A stretch of DNA of 64,000 nt from Vibrio sp. HA2012 (GTDB lineage Bacteria; Pseudomonadota; Gammaproteobacteria; Enterobacterales; Vibrionaceae), in the NCBI RefSeq assembly GCF_002812955.1, contig NZ_PFXK01000002.1:186001-250000 (forward strand). The letters are read 5' to 3'. The first letter of the stretch is position 1, and every line of letters begins with the position of its first letter. The notes under the pieces are model-generated. The model worked only from the letters and a program-made list of their open reading frames with translations. It was not told the DNA's origin and searched no databases. Shown piece after piece: positions 1-9,387 of the stretch. Position numbers and translations under genes: made by a program.

Positions 1-198
1 TCTTGTGATGATGAGTTTTCGGGTTGTTCTTTCAAACAGTTTTACTTCGAGCGACTTCTCCAGACGAGTGATAGTTTTACTCAGAGCGGAGGGCGTGACA
101 TTCAGCTTTTTGGCTGCGGCGGTAAAGCTGCCTTCCTGAACAACCGTATTGAAGCAGGCAAGATCTGGCAGAAGTGCGATTAATTTAGAGGAAAGCAT
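1..198 (-). CDS. LysR-family transcriptional regulator, N-terminal part only (cut by window edge)
   Basis: The first 66 codons are visible, starting at an ATG at 198 and running off the left edge. The translation shows a typical LysR winged helix-turn-helix: a phenylalanine-rich first helix, the GSFTAAAKKLNVTPSALSKT recognition region, then a wing ending in LFERTTRKL. The effector-binding domain lies outside the window, so the ligand cannot be judged. It points away from the downstream genes. From memory, a LysR gene also neighbours tdh-kbl in Vibrio, so control of threonine or amino-acid catabolism is possible but is inference. Confidence 0.9.
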   Translation of the reverse strand, partial: MLSSKLIALLPDLACFNTVVQEGSFTAAAKKLNVTPSALSKTITRLEKSLEVKLFERTTRKLIITR

Positions 199-437
199 AC
201 AAGTATTTGTGCCTGAGATTCATCAATGTTATCCCGTTGGCAGCGGATGATAGTTGTAAGGAACAGAAAAGTAAAGCGGGTAGACGGTGTACTGGAAAAA
301 ATTCAAGGCTTAGTTCGAACCTCATTGGATTTGGGCTAAAATAGTCAGTGATATTTTCTTGAATGGCGCAAGGCTCAGGAATTTATCCGTCAGAATATAA
401 CTATTAACCTCTATAACTTATTAAGACTGAATATATT

Positions 438-1043
438 ATGAAATTAAATAAGCTACTGTGTTCTGCTGCTATTGTCTGCTTCCTTTTTATTAGTGCAATA
501 CCTTATAGCTATGCAAGTTGTCAAAAGTCATACGTGATTGGAGTTGCAGAAGATGCCATGTCCGTTGTTGAGAATATGTATGATGAGCATGAATACGCGG
601 CCAATCTCGCTAAAAATGCAAACTTACCCAAGTTGAACGATCTGTCGGATCAGCAGCGTGCCAACGTTATTATGAGAATTCAATCTTCAGACATAAGTGT
701 AGCTAAGACGTTGACAGAACACGTACAACAGATTTCACGTTTTATTCAAAAGTTGGATTCAGCAATTGACGATATTGATGATGCAATGGAAGATACCGAA
801 CGATACGGCTCAAAGTTTTCAAGGTTGAAGAGCGAATGTCCGCAGCAAGCAGAGGTACTCTTCAGAGGTGAGATCCTTATCCGTGACTCAGTTGGTGAGA
901 TCTACGATGGGAGTGAACGTCTTAAAAAATATCGTAGCTATGTATACCAGGAACTGATGAAATACAAATCGCTATTCGATACTGCCGGCGTCGATTTTCA
1001 GTCTGTAAAAAACGGGCAGTGGCTCCGCAGTATGCAGCCGTGA
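438..1043 (+). CDS. Exported alpha-helical protein of unknown function
   Basis: This is a 201-residue protein that I do not recognise. Residues 1-26 form a classical signal peptide (basic start, hydrophobic core, end near YSYA), so it should be periplasmic or secreted; no lipobox is seen. The mature part has two cysteines (one just after the signal, one in SECPQQ near residue 135) that could form a disulfide. It is otherwise charged and probably helical, with an acidic stretch rich in Asp and Ile around residues 107-117. It stands alone between the divergent LysR gene and kbl, with about 200 bp on either side, so it is probably monocistronic. No function is assigned. Confidence 0.75.
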   Translation: MKLNKLLCSAAIVCFLFISAIPYSYASCQKSYVIGVAEDAMSVVENMYDEHEYAANLAKNANLPKLNDLSDQQRANVIMRIQSSDISVAKTLTEHVQQISRFIQKLDSAIDDIDDAMEDTERYGSKFSRLKSECPQQAEVLFRGEILIRDSVGEIYDGSERLKKYRSYVYQELMKYKSLFDTAGVDFQSVKNGQWLRSMQP

Positions 1044-1093
1044 GTGTAGTTTTGGTTAGATAATTGGTGCTGATAATGATGCTTTATTCCTGT

Positions 1094-1110
1094 CAGGCAC
1101 GCCTGTTTTT
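1094..1110 (+). terminator. Weak terminator-like hairpin after the exported protein
   Basis: A short GC-rich inverted repeat (CAGG/CCTG around a 4-nt loop) is followed directly by five T residues. It lies about 50 bp after the stop at 1043. The stem is short, so this is a weak call. Confidence 0.3.
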
Positions 1111-1166
1111 CCCGGTAAGGGGCTAATCGCTTTTAACAGGATGAATTAGAATGCTTTTACAGTGTA

Positions 1167-1193
1167 AATACTCGGAGAAATAGCCGGAGTATT
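1167..1193 (+). promoter_or_regulatory. Hairpin in the kbl leader
   Basis: AATACTCGG pairs with CCGGAGTATT, with one bulged G and an 8-nt loop. The hairpin lies about 55 bp before the kbl start and has no T-run after it, so it looks more like a 5' UTR structure than a terminator. Its function is unknown. Confidence 0.3.
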
Positions 1194-1249
1194 TAATACA
1201 AAACGAGCATGGCGTTTTAAATAGTGAACCTTTTGGAAGGAACAAGGAC

Positions 1250-2443
1250 ATGGCATCTGTATTTTATGACCAGATCAAACAGCAGTTGGAAGACATTAAA
1301 GCTGAAGGTCTGTATAAATCTGAGCGAGTGATTACTTCGGCACAAAAAGCTGCGGTTTCTGTCTCAACCGGGCAGGAAGTACTGAACTTTTGTGCGAATA
1401 ACTACCTTGGGTTGGCAAATCATCCGGCTTTAATTGAAGCGGCAAAAGCGGGTATGGATGAGCATGGTTTCGGTATGGCTTCTGTGCGTTTTATCTGTGG
1501 TACTCAGGATGCCCATAAGGAGTTGGAACAGAAGTTATCAGCTTTTCTCGGCATGGAAGATACTATACTTTATTCTTCCTGTTTTGATGCCAATACCGGC
1601 CTTTTTGAAACAATCTTAGATAAAGAAGATGCCATTATTTCCGATGCACTGAACCATGCTTCGATCATTGACGGTGTCCGTTTATGTAAAGCAATGCGTT
1701 TTCGTTATGCCAATAATAATATGCAGGAGCTGGAACAGCAGTTAATCGCCGCAGGTGAAGCGGGTGCCCGGAATAAGCTGATTGTAACGGATGGTGTTTT
1801 TTCTATGGATGGGGTGGTAGCCAACCTTCCTGCTATCTGTGATTTGGCGGATAAATACGATGCTCTGGTTATGGTGGATGATTCCCATGCCGTTGGGTTT
1901 ATGGGAGATAACGGACGCGGAACGCATGAATATCATGATGTAATGAAGCGTATCGACATTATTACCGGTACGCTGGGTAAAGCCATGGGAGGCGCTTCCG
2001 GTGGCTATACTGCCGGTAAAAAGGAAGTGATCGATTGGCTGCGTCAGCGTTCTCGTCCTTATCTGTTTTCTAATTCGGTTGCACCGGCTATTGTCGCAGC
2101 ATCTATCCGGGTTATTGATCTATTGGTAGAAAGTGCTCAGCTGCGTGAGCAGTTGTGGAATAATGCTGCTCACTTCCGTTCCCGTATGCAGTCTGCCGGA
2201 TTTACGCTGGCAGGTGCCGATCATGCTATTATTCCAATTATGCTGGGTGACGCGAAAGTAGCGACTGAGTTTGCAGAACGAGCTTTGGAAAAAGGTATCT
2301 ATGTTATTGGTTTCTCGTTCCCGGTCGTACCCAAAGGTCAGGCTCGTATACGTACGCAGATGTCGGCTGCTCACAGCTCTGAACAATTGGATAAGGCGAT
2401 TGATGTCTTTATTGAAATTGGTCAGGAAATGGGAATTATCTGA
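1250..2443 (+). CDS. kbl: 2-amino-3-ketobutyrate CoA ligase (glycine C-acetyltransferase)
   Basis: This PLP enzyme cleaves 2-amino-3-ketobutyrate with CoA to give glycine and acetyl-CoA, the second step of threonine degradation. At 397 residues it has the expected family length. The PLP lysine is K244 in TLGKAMGG, the same number as in E. coli Kbl, and VDDSHAVGF carries the cofactor-binding Asp and His. The start ATG follows GGAAGGAACAAGGAC, a good ribosome binding site. The stop overlaps the tdh start by one base (TGATG), so the two genes form one translationally coupled operon, as in other Gammaproteobacteria. Confidence 0.97.
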   Translation: MASVFYDQIKQQLEDIKAEGLYKSERVITSAQKAAVSVSTGQEVLNFCANNYLGLANHPALIEAAKAGMDEHGFGMASVRFICGTQDAHKELEQKLSAFLGMEDTILYSSCFDANTGLFETILDKEDAIISDALNHASIIDGVRLCKAMRFRYANNNMQELEQQLIAAGEAGARNKLIVTDGVFSMDGVVANLPAICDLADKYDALVMVDDSHAVGFMGDNGRGTHEYHDVMKRIDIITGTLGKAMGGASGGYTAGKKEVIDWLRQRSRPYLFSNSVAPAIVAASIRVIDLLVESAQLREQLWNNAAHFRSRMQSAGFTLAGADHAIIPIMLGDAKVATEFAERALEKGIYVIGFSFPVVPKGQARIRTQMSAAHSSEQLDKAIDVFIEIGQEMGII

Positions 2444-3474
2444 TGAAAGTGAAGGCACTGGCAAAACTTAAAGCAGAACCGGGGATCTGGATGACCGAGG
2501 TAGAGAAGCCGGAAGTCGGTCATAATGATATTCTGATCCGGATAAAGAAAACCGCGATTTGCGGTACGGATATCCATATCTATAACTGGGATAACTGGGC
2601 ACAGAATACAATCCCTGTGCCAATGGTTGTTGGCCATGAATACGTTGGTGAAGTGGTCGGCATTGGGCAGGAAGTTCGTGGTTTCAGTATTGGTGACCGT
2701 GTATCCGGAGAAGGACATATCACTTGTGGACATTGCCGTAACTGCCGTGGGGGGCGTACTCATTTATGCCGTAACACTGTCGGTGTCGGTGTAAATCGTA
2801 CCGGGGCTTTCTGTGAGTATCTGGTGATCCCAGCTTATAACGCATTTAAGATCCCGGATGAGATTTCTGATGATCTGGCTTCTATTTTCGACCCGTTTGG
2901 CAATGCTGTTCACACGGCACTTTCGTTTGATCTGGTCGGGGAAGATGTCTTGATCACCGGAGCCGGTCCTATTGGGATCATGGCAGCCGCAGTTGCTAAA
3001 CACGTTGGAGCCCGGCATGTCGTCATCACCGATGTGAATGAATACCGCCTTGATCTGGCTCGCAAAATGGGCGTAACCCGAGCGGTGAATGTAGCGGAAC
3101 AGTCTGTAGAGCAAGTGATGGCCGAACTGAAGATGACGGAAGGTTTCGATGTCGGCATGGAAATGTCCGGTGTTCCTTCTGCATTTAACAGTATGCTGAA
3201 AGCGATGAACCACGGAGGCCGTATTGCTCTGTTGGGCATTCCGCCAACAGATATGGGTATTGACTGGAATCAGGTTATCTTTAAGGGGCTGGTTATCAAA
3301 GGGATTTATGGCCGTGAAATGTTTGAAACTTGGTATAAAATGGCAAGTTTGATTCAGTCAGGTTTGGATCTGACCCCAATTATCACTCATCACTACAAAA
3401 TTGATGACTTCCAGAAAGGCTTTGAGACCATGCGTAGCGGGGCTTCCGGGAAAGTTATCCTTGATTGGGAATAA
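2443..3474 (+). CDS. tdh: L-threonine 3-dehydrogenase
   Basis: This zinc-dependent medium-chain dehydrogenase oxidises L-threonine with NAD+ to 2-amino-3-ketobutyrate, the substrate of the upstream kbl product. The 343-residue length is normal. Visible features are the catalytic zinc cysteine C40 in TAICGTDIH, the GHE motif, the structural zinc cluster [15 protein letters not shown] near residue 95, and the Rossmann motif GAGPIG near residue 175. It is translationally coupled to kbl. Together with the gcv genes about 40 kb away it links threonine to one-carbon metabolism. Confidence 0.97.
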   Translation: MKVKALAKLKAEPGIWMTEVEKPEVGHNDILIRIKKTAICGTDIHIYNWDNWAQNTIPVPMVVGHEYVGEVVGIGQEVRGFSIGDRVSGEGHITCGHCRNCRGGRTHLCRNTVGVGVNRTGAFCEYLVIPAYNAFKIPDEISDDLASIFDPFGNAVHTALSFDLVGEDVLITGAGPIGIMAAAVAKHVGARHVVITDVNEYRLDLARKMGVTRAVNVAEQSVEQVMAELKMTEGFDVGMEMSGVPSAFNSMLKAMNHGGRIALLGIPPTDMGIDWNQVIFKGLVIKGIYGREMFETWYKMASLIQSGLDLTPIITHHYKIDDFQKGFETMRSGASGKVILDWE

Positions 3475-3490
3475 GTGAATATTGAATTTG

Positions 3491-3515
3491 AAGTGCTCCG
3501 GTTGGAGCGCTTTTT
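3491..3515 (+). terminator. Rho-independent terminator of kbl-tdh
   Basis: The stem AAGTGCTCC/GGAGCGCTT (one G-T pair, loop GGTT) ends in a run of five T residues, 17 bp after the tdh stop. Confidence 0.7.
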
Positions 3516-3528
3516 GTGTCTCTTTTGT

Positions 3529-3566
3529 AAAAGAAATGGCCTCATTGATCCGAGGCCATTTCTTTT
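3529..3566. terminator. Second, bidirectional hairpin between convergent genes
   Basis: A perfect 15-bp stem (AAAAGAAATGGCCTC with its complement, 8-nt loop) has A-rich and T-rich flanks, so it can terminate transcription from either side. It reaches the stop codon of the convergent lipoprotein gene. Confidence 0.75.
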
Positions 3567-4053
3567 AGTTGTTTGGTTGACCACCAAGACAGATTAATTC
3601 ATTGGCCTCTTCTTTGCTTAGATCACTTAGCAATACGTCTAAAGTTAGTTCAGTACGTCTTTTAGCTGAGCCAAATTTATCCAATCCACCACACATTACA
3701 GTGTCAATTTTTACAAGAGCGATAGTCTGACCGTTGTCTTTGATAGTAATATTCAGATATCGCATATAGCTAGCCATGTCCCACCACCAACTTGCTGAAT
3801 AGGTTAGTTTAGGCGTTTCGCTATTTTTATCATTTGATTGGGAAATATCTAAAACTTGATATTGAAAGCCGTATTCATCCAATTTGGCTGTAATGATTTG
3901 CTTAATTGAATCCTTAGTTTGACCATCATCAATTATTAATATTTGTTTATTTTCGACACTTTTTGTGTCTAGTTTTTGTAATTCAACAATAGCATTATTT
4001 GCACAACCAGCAAGTAGCAAAGTTGTTAGCATGGTAGTGTATTTTTTGAACAT
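3565..4053 (-). CDS. Small lipoprotein, resembles the Sbal_3080 family
   Basis: The start is placed at the ATG for MFKKYTTM, which puts a standard signal peptide before the lipobox LLLAGC; a GTG or ATG 15 bp upstream would only add a non-signal extension. The mature protein is about 145 residues. The stretch with LTYSASWWWDMASYM, a following beta-strand and LDKF resembles, from memory, the Sbal_3080 lipoprotein family of Shewanella and Vibrio, whose function is unknown. It converges on tdh and shares a terminator with it. It is probably an inner-leaflet outer-membrane lipoprotein, since the residue after Cys is Ala rather than Asp. Confidence 0.75.
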   Translation of the reverse strand: MFKKYTTMLTTLLLAGCANNAIVELQKLDTKSVENKQILIIDDGQTKDSIKQIITAKLDEYGFQYQVLDISQSNDKNSETPKLTYSASWWWDMASYMRYLNITIKDNGQTIALVKIDTVMCGGLDKFGSAKRRTELTLDVLLSDLSKEEANELICLGGQPNN

Positions 4054-4335
4054 ATTAAGTGGTTCCATGATAGCGTTAATTTCTGAATGCTACCATGAAC
4101 ATAGTTATATATAAACTAATAGTATGATGTACATAAGAAGTTGATAATGATAAAAGCATCAACTTTGAATCAATTAGAGACATACTAATCAAAGCGAGTA
4201 ATAATTTCTATATTTTATTGATTTTAAAGGTGAGCTGAGAGAATTTCTGTTTATAATTTAAGCGATTCATTTGTATAGTTTCTGGCTTTCAATTAAGCTG
4301 AAAGAGAACTGATAGATCAAGAAAAGGAGCGTTAT

Positions 4336-4677
4336 ATGCAAAAACTAGCCACGCTAGGAATATTGACGGTTTTTCTGGCTGCTTGCTCTTCCGATATCCA
4401 GACTCAGAACGATAATTATCTTGATGCTTCTTTCGAGCTTTGTAATACCGAAGTAAAGACTTATTCGGTTAGTGATAATGGCCGTGTGCGTATTATTTGT
4501 GCTGATGGTTCTAAGTTTACCATGAATAGTGAAGAGACGCTGGAAGTGATGCGGGATATCAATATCGATTACTGTACGGGAGAAGGATTGGCTAAGTTTA
4601 ATGAAAGCCGTCGCTATTATTCATTTCAGTGTAAGTCAGGTACTTACCTGAGTATTAATAAAGAAGAGTACAAGTAA
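4336..4677 (+). CDS. Small lipoprotein of unknown function
   Basis: This is a 113-residue protein with a short signal peptide and lipobox FLAACS, so Cys17 is the likely lipidated residue. AAAAGGAGCGTTAT before the ATG is a strong ribosome binding site. The mature domain has three further cysteines arranged so that two copies of a C-x-n-(V/S)RxYxx(Q/I)C-like pattern can be imagined (residues about 36-55 and 80-98), which suggests a small duplicated disulfide-containing domain. I recognise no family. It is monocistronic and ends at a convergent hairpin shared with the chemoreceptor gene. Confidence 0.7.
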   Translation: MQKLATLGILTVFLAACSSDIQTQNDNYLDASFELCNTEVKTYSVSDNGRVRIICADGSKFTMNSEETLEVMRDINIDYCTGEGLAKFNESRRYYSFQCKSGTYLSINKEEYK

Positions 4678-4688
4678 GTTGTACTTTA

Positions 4689-4718
4689 AGCCACACGACC
4701 AATAAAAGTCGTGTGGCT
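4689..4718. terminator. Hairpin between convergent genes
   Basis: A perfect 11-bp stem (AGCCACACGAC/GTCGTGTGGCT, 8-nt loop) sits between the lipoprotein stop and the chemoreceptor stop. There is no clean T-run on either strand, so termination efficiency is uncertain. Confidence 0.55.
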
Positions 4719-4730
4719 GCTTGGGGGGGC

Positions 4731-6623
4731 TCAGAGTCGGAATTTACCAACTTCCTGCTGAAGTGTTTGTGCCAGTTCAGACAGTTTATGTGCTTTTTGT
4801 GTCGCGACGGTTGACTCATCTGATAGTGACTGGGAAACCTCCCGAATGCCTTCTGTATTACGGTTGATCTCTGATGTTACCAGCGTTTGTTCTTCTGCTG
4901 CGGTGGCGATCTGTGTTGCCATATCGGAAATCTTCGCAATTGCATGAGAAATTTGCTCAAGACTGGTATAAGCGGCCTCAGCATCATCTACACTGGTATT
5001 TGCCATGGTATGGCTGGTTGCCATTGAGGCGACCGCTTTTGCGGTTGTCTGTTGCAGCGTTTCAATCATAGACTGAATTTCTTCGGTTGAGTCATGGGTC
5101 CGTTTTGACAGTCCCCTAACTTCATCCGCAACAACAGCAAATCCACGGCCATGTTCACCGGCTCTAGCGGCTTCTATTGCTGCATTCAGTGCCAGCAGGT
5201 TGGTTTGTTCAGCAATCTCCCGGATTGTTAACAGAATCGTATTGATTTGTTTGGCATGGTTGTTGAGCTCCCCGATGATATTGCTGGCATTATTCACTTC
5301 GTCTGCCAGATTACGAATTGACTGCTGACTTTGGGTAACTTGCCCCAGCCCTTCAGTGACTAATCCCACGGTATTTTCAGAGGTATTGGCGGTCAGCTCT
5401 GCATTGCTTGCAATATCTTCTGTTGCGGTCGCCATTTCAGTGACAGCGGTTGCCACCATGGTGACTTCATCCTGTTGTCTGGCAATATTCTGGTTATTTT
5501 GTTCTGATGACTGGCGGGTATCCTGAGCCTGAGAGGCCAGTTGTGCGGAGACATCATTCATTTTTACAACCATATCGTGCAGGCGCTCTACAAACTGGTT
5601 GAACCCGGATGCGAGACGGCCAAGCTCATCATGCTCGTGCTTGGTCTGAATACGGACAGTGAGGTCTCCGTCTCCATGTGAAATATCCTGCAGTGCATCT
5701 GCCACTTTTTCTAAATCCTGGAACTGAATTCGGAATATCACCCACAGAACTGCTGCAGAGAGGATCATGATCATCAGACCAATTCCCAGCATCAGCCAGG
5801 CCAGATCGGAGGCCGGCTGCATGATAATATCTTTATCCATTACGTAGATTAAGTTCCAGTCTGTATCTGGCAGACTGTTAACATAGAATAAAGAATCGTG
5901 CCCCTGATAAACTCGCTCTTCTATCTGTCCGGATTGAGTCAGGGTCTGCTGCCAGCGGCTGGTAAAAGCACTGTCCAGTTCGGTGAGCTCTTTGCCGTTA
6001 TAGTTGTCATCCGGATGGCTGATAATGACACCGGTTTTCTGTGCCAGAATTGTATAGCCGTTGCCCGGCAGTTTGAGTTCTCGCACTGCTTTGGTCAGAC
6101 CGTCAATTGCCAGGTTAGCTGCAGCGACACCTTTCATTTCACTTCCCTGAAACACCGGTTCAGCGATAGTAATCACTAATGTTTTCATGGTAGTACTGAC
6201 ATACGGCTCGGTGACAAACATGGATTGGTTGCTTTTTACGCCTTTGTACCAGGGACGTACGCGGGGATCGTAGCCGGCCTTATTTAATTTAGGATCCTGG
6301 CGGTGCATATTTCCCTGCTCGTCACCGTAGTAGGTCAGGCCAAATGCCATTGCATTATGGGTCAGTAAAAGATAGGGAACTGGGGGCTCGTCAAGGTGCC
6401 TCTCTAGTGTGCGGGCAAGGCTTTTAATCGCACTTTTTCTGTCGGCTATCCATTGTCCTTTGTCGTTGGCAAAGGTATTGGATAATTCCTGCACCTCTTT
6501 TTGGGTATTGGCAAATTCATTCGAGCGGATCATGTAGGATGATAGTGCTACCATCATTATGGCCGTGATCAGGACAGAAAATAGTCCGGCGATCAGTAAG
6601 CGTATCTTTAATGTCGTTTTCAT
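4731..6623 (-). CDS. Methyl-accepting chemotaxis protein, dCache sensor
   Basis: The start at 6623 is chosen because GTGGAG lies 9 bases before this ATG; an in-frame GTG five codons earlier overlaps that site. The protein has about 630 residues: TM1 at about 8-30, a periplasmic double-Cache domain with the VRPWYKG core near residue 120, TM2 at about 275-297, HAMP, then a methyl-accepting signalling domain with the conserved hairpin tip ([19 protein letters not shown]). It ends in VGKFRL and has no CheR-tether pentapeptide. The Asp that closes the amino-acid-binding dCache motif is replaced (GVAAANL), so an amino-acid ligand is not favoured. It is monocistronic. Confidence 0.93.
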   Translation of the reverse strand: MKTTLKIRLLIAGLFSVLITAIMMVALSSYMIRSNEFANTQKEVQELSNTFANDKGQWIADRKSAIKSLARTLERHLDEPPVPYLLLTHNAMAFGLTYYGDEQGNMHRQDPKLNKAGYDPRVRPWYKGVKSNQSMFVTEPYVSTTMKTLVITIAEPVFQGSEMKGVAAANLAIDGLTKAVRELKLPGNGYTILAQKTGVIISHPDDNYNGKELTELDSAFTSRWQQTLTQSGQIEERVYQGHDSLFYVNSLPDTDWNLIYVMDKDIIMQPASDLAWLMLGIGLMIMILSAAVLWVIFRIQFQDLEKVADALQDISHGDGDLTVRIQTKHEHDELGRLASGFNQFVERLHDMVVKMNDVSAQLASQAQDTRQSSEQNNQNIARQQDEVTMVATAVTEMATATEDIASNAELTANTSENTVGLVTEGLGQVTQSQQSIRNLADEVNNASNIIGELNNHAKQINTILLTIREIAEQTNLLALNAAIEAARAGEHGRGFAVVADEVRGLSKRTHDSTEEIQSMIETLQQTTAKAVASMATSHTMANTSVDDAEAAYTSLEQISHAIAKISDMATQIATAAEEQTLVTSEINRNTEGIREVSQSLSDESTVATQKAHKLSELAQTLQQEVGKFRL

Positions 6624-6789
6624 ATGAAAAGACTCCACTGAAAAGTTTATCCTGCATCTTTAGGTCATTCAGGTACAAGTGTAGGCAGTTATCAATAATA
6701 GTAGCTTGATTCGTCCGGCATTTTTGAGTATTTCCCTCACGGGGGATGATTTGTTTTCCAAAAGCAATTTGTCGCTCTGTAAGTTGGAA

Positions 6790-6800
6790 GTGCTATACTT
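6790..6800 (+). promoter_or_regulatory. Probable extended -10 promoter of pstSCAB
   Basis: TGCTATACT is a good extended -10 element about 40 bp before the pstS start. I cannot place a convincing Pho box (direct CTGTCAT-like repeats 11 bp apart) next to it; a single CTGTAAG lies at 6777. Confidence 0.45.
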
Positions 6801-6838
6801 CCTTCCTTTTATCGTTTCATATCAGTTAAGGAGCTTTT

Positions 6839-7669
6839 ATGTTTTCTGTTTCCGGTTTATTTCGGCGGGCAGTTTTAGGGTTGGGGTTACTGGCTACTGC
6901 GGCAATGGCATCAGATCTTGATTCATTTAATGGTCAGTCTGGTTCGCTTAATATTGCTGGTGGTACGGCGCATATTCCTGTTATGCAAAAGGCGGCTAAA
7001 GTCATTATGCAGGCAAACAGTGATATTCGTATTACCATCGCAGGTGGCGGCTCTGGTGTCGGAGCTAAGCAGGTGGCTAAGGGGTTGGTTGATATCGGTA
7101 ATACAGGCCGTGCCCTGAAGCCTTCCGAGGCGGAAGGTCTGGTGAGTTTTCCTTTTGCTATCGACGGGGTTGCAGTGATTATCAACCCAGAGAACCCGGT
7201 TGATGCGCTGACAAAACAACAGGTGATCGACATCTACAGCGGCAATATTGTTAACTGGAAGGCTTTGGGGGGTGAAGATCGTCCAATTAATATTTTCACC
7301 CGTGATGAAGCCAGTGGTACACGAGCAGTATTTATGAGCAAGCTGCTGGACAATAACGTTATCGTAAACAGTGCCAATGTTGTGCCTTCGAATGGTGCGA
7401 TGAAAACAGCAGTCAGCCGGGATCCGGGAGCGCTGGGTTACAGTAGTGTCGGTTATATTGATTCCATGATAAAGGCACCGGCTCTGGATGGCGTTCAGCC
7501 TAGTAACGAAGCATGCGCATCGGGTGAATATCCGGTCGTGCGTAAGCTATATATGAATACTAAAGGTGAACCTGAAGGGCTGACCAAGGCATTTATTGAT
7601 TTTATCTATTCTGGTCAGGGTGCGGAATTTATCAGTGCTTCAGGCTATATTCCTGTTGTTGCTCAGTAA
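6839..7669 (+). CDS. pstS: Phosphate ABC transporter, periplasmic phosphate-binding protein
   Basis: This protein captures phosphate in the periplasm for PstCAB. It has 276 residues with a signal peptide of about 25 (cleavage near AMAS). Phosphate-site motifs seen are GGGSGVGAKQ (residues about 50-60), DIGNTGR, and TRDEASGTRAVF, which corresponds to the family's RxxxSGT loop. TTAAGGAGC 5-6 bases before the ATG is a strong ribosome binding site. It is the first of four tightly packed genes. At this length it belongs to the shorter PstS group (E. coli PstS is longer), as in the second pst system of vibrios. Confidence 0.93.
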   Translation: MFSVSGLFRRAVLGLGLLATAAMASDLDSFNGQSGSLNIAGGTAHIPVMQKAAKVIMQANSDIRITIAGGGSGVGAKQVAKGLVDIGNTGRALKPSEAEGLVSFPFAIDGVAVIINPENPVDALTKQQVIDIYSGNIVNWKALGGEDRPINIFTRDEASGTRAVFMSKLLDNNVIVNSANVVPSNGAMKTAVSRDPGALGYSSVGYIDSMIKAPALDGVQPSNEACASGEYPVVRKLYMNTKGEPEGLTKAFIDFIYSGQGAEFISASGYIPVVAQ

Positions 7670-7672
7670 TTG

Positions 7673-8524
7673 ATGCGAGAGGTTGTTAATGCAGAGCGGA
7701 TAGTACTGGCGCTGGTGCTGGTCGTATTCGCTCTGATCCTTACTCTGCTGGGATTTATTCTCTGGTTTTCTTTACCGCTATTTTTTAGCGGTGATCTCGC
7801 GGTTTTTTCTTTACTGTGGCGTCCGGAGGCGGGACATTACGGCATTGTCCCCATGGTGGTGGGGTCGGCGATGATCGGTATCGGGGCATTAGTGCTTGCT
7901 TTGCCTGTCGCACTGGGTATTGTCGGTTTCTGTCTGCATGAGCGACACCAGAGTGCTGCGGTCTGGATCCGGTCTCTTATCCGTTTGATGGCTGGTATCC
8001 CGACGGTCGTTTATGGTCTGGCTGCACTTTTTTTACTGGTGCCACTGCTGCGTGAGACATTTCGCTCGGGATCCGGTTACTGTCTGCTTGCTGCGATGGT
8101 GATGGTTGTTTTATTGATTCTGCCGGTTATGGTTATGATGCTCGATAGCCATTGTCGTCCGCTGGCTGCCCGGTTAAAACTGACCGGAACCGCACTGGGA
8201 TTCAGTGAAACTCAGCAGGTATTCTATCTGATTCTGCCTAATGCTCAACGGGGCTTTTTTTCTGCGGCATTACTGGGATTCAGCCGCGCCATTGGCGATA
8301 CATTGTTGCCGTTAATGCTGGCCGGTAATGCACCACAACTCACCGGTAGCCTGCTTGATTCCGTACGTGCTCTGACAGCACACATTGGCCTTGTGATAGC
8401 GACTGAATATGGCAGTGATGCCTATAATTCATTATTTGCTGCAGGCTTATTACTGCTTAGTCTGAGCATCTCTACGACTCTGTTGCTAAGAAAAATAGAA
8501 CGTCGTCAAAGTGATAAGAGGTGA
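7673..8524 (+). CDS. pstC: Phosphate ABC transporter permease PstC
   Basis: This is a roughly 283-residue inner-membrane permease with six predicted membrane segments. The cytoplasmic coupling loop around residues 165-195 (GTALGFSETQQVFYLILPNAQRG) docks the ATPase. An in-frame TTG immediately precedes the ATG, so the start could be 3 bases earlier. Only 3 bases separate it from the pstS stop and no clear ribosome binding site is seen, so translation probably depends on coupling. It is shorter than E. coli PstC (about 319), with a smaller N-terminal periplasmic part. Confidence 0.92.
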   Translation: MREVVNAERIVLALVLVVFALILTLLGFILWFSLPLFFSGDLAVFSLLWRPEAGHYGIVPMVVGSAMIGIGALVLALPVALGIVGFCLHERHQSAAVWIRSLIRLMAGIPTVVYGLAALFLLVPLLRETFRSGSGYCLLAAMVMVVLLILPVMVMMLDSHCRPLAARLKLTGTALGFSETQQVFYLILPNAQRGFFSAALLGFSRAIGDTLLPLMLAGNAPQLTGSLLDSVRALTAHIGLVIATEYGSDAYNSLFAAGLLLLSLSISTTLLLRKIERRQSDKR

Positions 8525-8526
8525 AG

Positions 8527-9387
8527 ATGAAGATACGATTATTCTACCTCTGGTGCCTGCTCTCGGTGTTTGCTCTGATCCTGAGTGTTGGTTATGTCAT
8601 CGGATTTATTTTTTACCGTGGTGTACCGGCGCTGAGTTTGTCTCTCTTTTTTGGTGATACGCCAGTGACAGACGCTGTATTTGGGCTTTCTCCGGTATGG
8701 GGGGGGATCTGGCCTGCCTGTGTGGGGAGTGTGAGTGTGGTCTCCGGAGCTCTGGGGCTGGCATTGTTACCGGGAATTGCCACCGGGATATGGCTGGCTA
8801 CCAGTCAGGATTCCCGTTTCAGACGCTGGCTGACACTGGGGGTCGATATTCTGGCCGGGTTGCCTTCGGTGCTCATGGGATTATTTGGTTTTACGCTGCT
8901 TCTGTTTCTGCGAGGTACGTTATTACCTGCTGCTAATGCCAGTCTTCTTCTTTCGGCACTTTGTCTGGCTATGTTGATCCTACCTTATCTGGCGGCTGCG
9001 ACTCGTACGGCACTGCTGGCATTACCGCAACAGTTAACGGTAACGGCTCTCTCACTGGGGATGACTCCGTGGCAAACATTGCGCAGGGTATTACTGCCGC
9101 AGGCTGCTCGTGGCATTGCAGGGGGGATCCTGCTTGCTACCGGGCGTGCCGCTGAGGATACCGCTGTGATTATGCTGACTGGCGCTGTAGCGAGTGCCGG
9201 TCTGCCTGCCGGACTCTTTGAGCGTTATGAAGCGCTTCCTTTTACCATTTTTTATTACAGTGCTCAGTATCAGAGTGAGAACGAACTGCAGATGGCCTTT
9301 GGCGCTGCATTGACTCTGCTCTGTATTACGGCAACGTTGTTTGCGCTGGTTGAGCGCAGCCGTTTTATTCGAGGAGATCAAGCGTGA
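8527..9387 (+). CDS. pstA: Phosphate ABC transporter permease PstA
   Basis: This second permease subunit forms the membrane channel with PstC. The ATG at 8527 follows AAGAGG by 5 bases; an in-frame GTG at 8521 lies inside that site and is less likely. The protein has about 286 residues and six membrane segments. Its coupling loop (ALSLGMTPWQTLRRVLLPQAARG, residues about 172-195) and the following GRAAEDTA motif are characteristic of PstA. The stop overlaps the pstB GTG by 4 bases. Confidence 0.92.
   Translation: MKIRLFYLWCLLSVFALILSVGYVIGFIFYRGVPALSLSLFFGDTPVTDAVFGLSPVWGGIWPACVGSVSVVSGALGLALLPGIATGIWLATSQDSRFRRWLTLGVDILAGLPSVLMGLFGFTLLLFLRGTLLPAANASLLLSALCLAMLILPYLAAATRTALLALPQQLTVTALSLGMTPWQTLRRVLLPQAARGIAGGILLATGRAAEDTAVIMLTGAVASAGLPAGLFERYEALPFTIFYYSAQYQSENELQMAFGAALTLLCITATLFALVERSRFIRGDQA

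Noticed and set aside
6700..6838. Pho box before pstS
   Set aside because: Only one CTGTAAG half-like element is present; no second direct repeat at 11-bp spacing.
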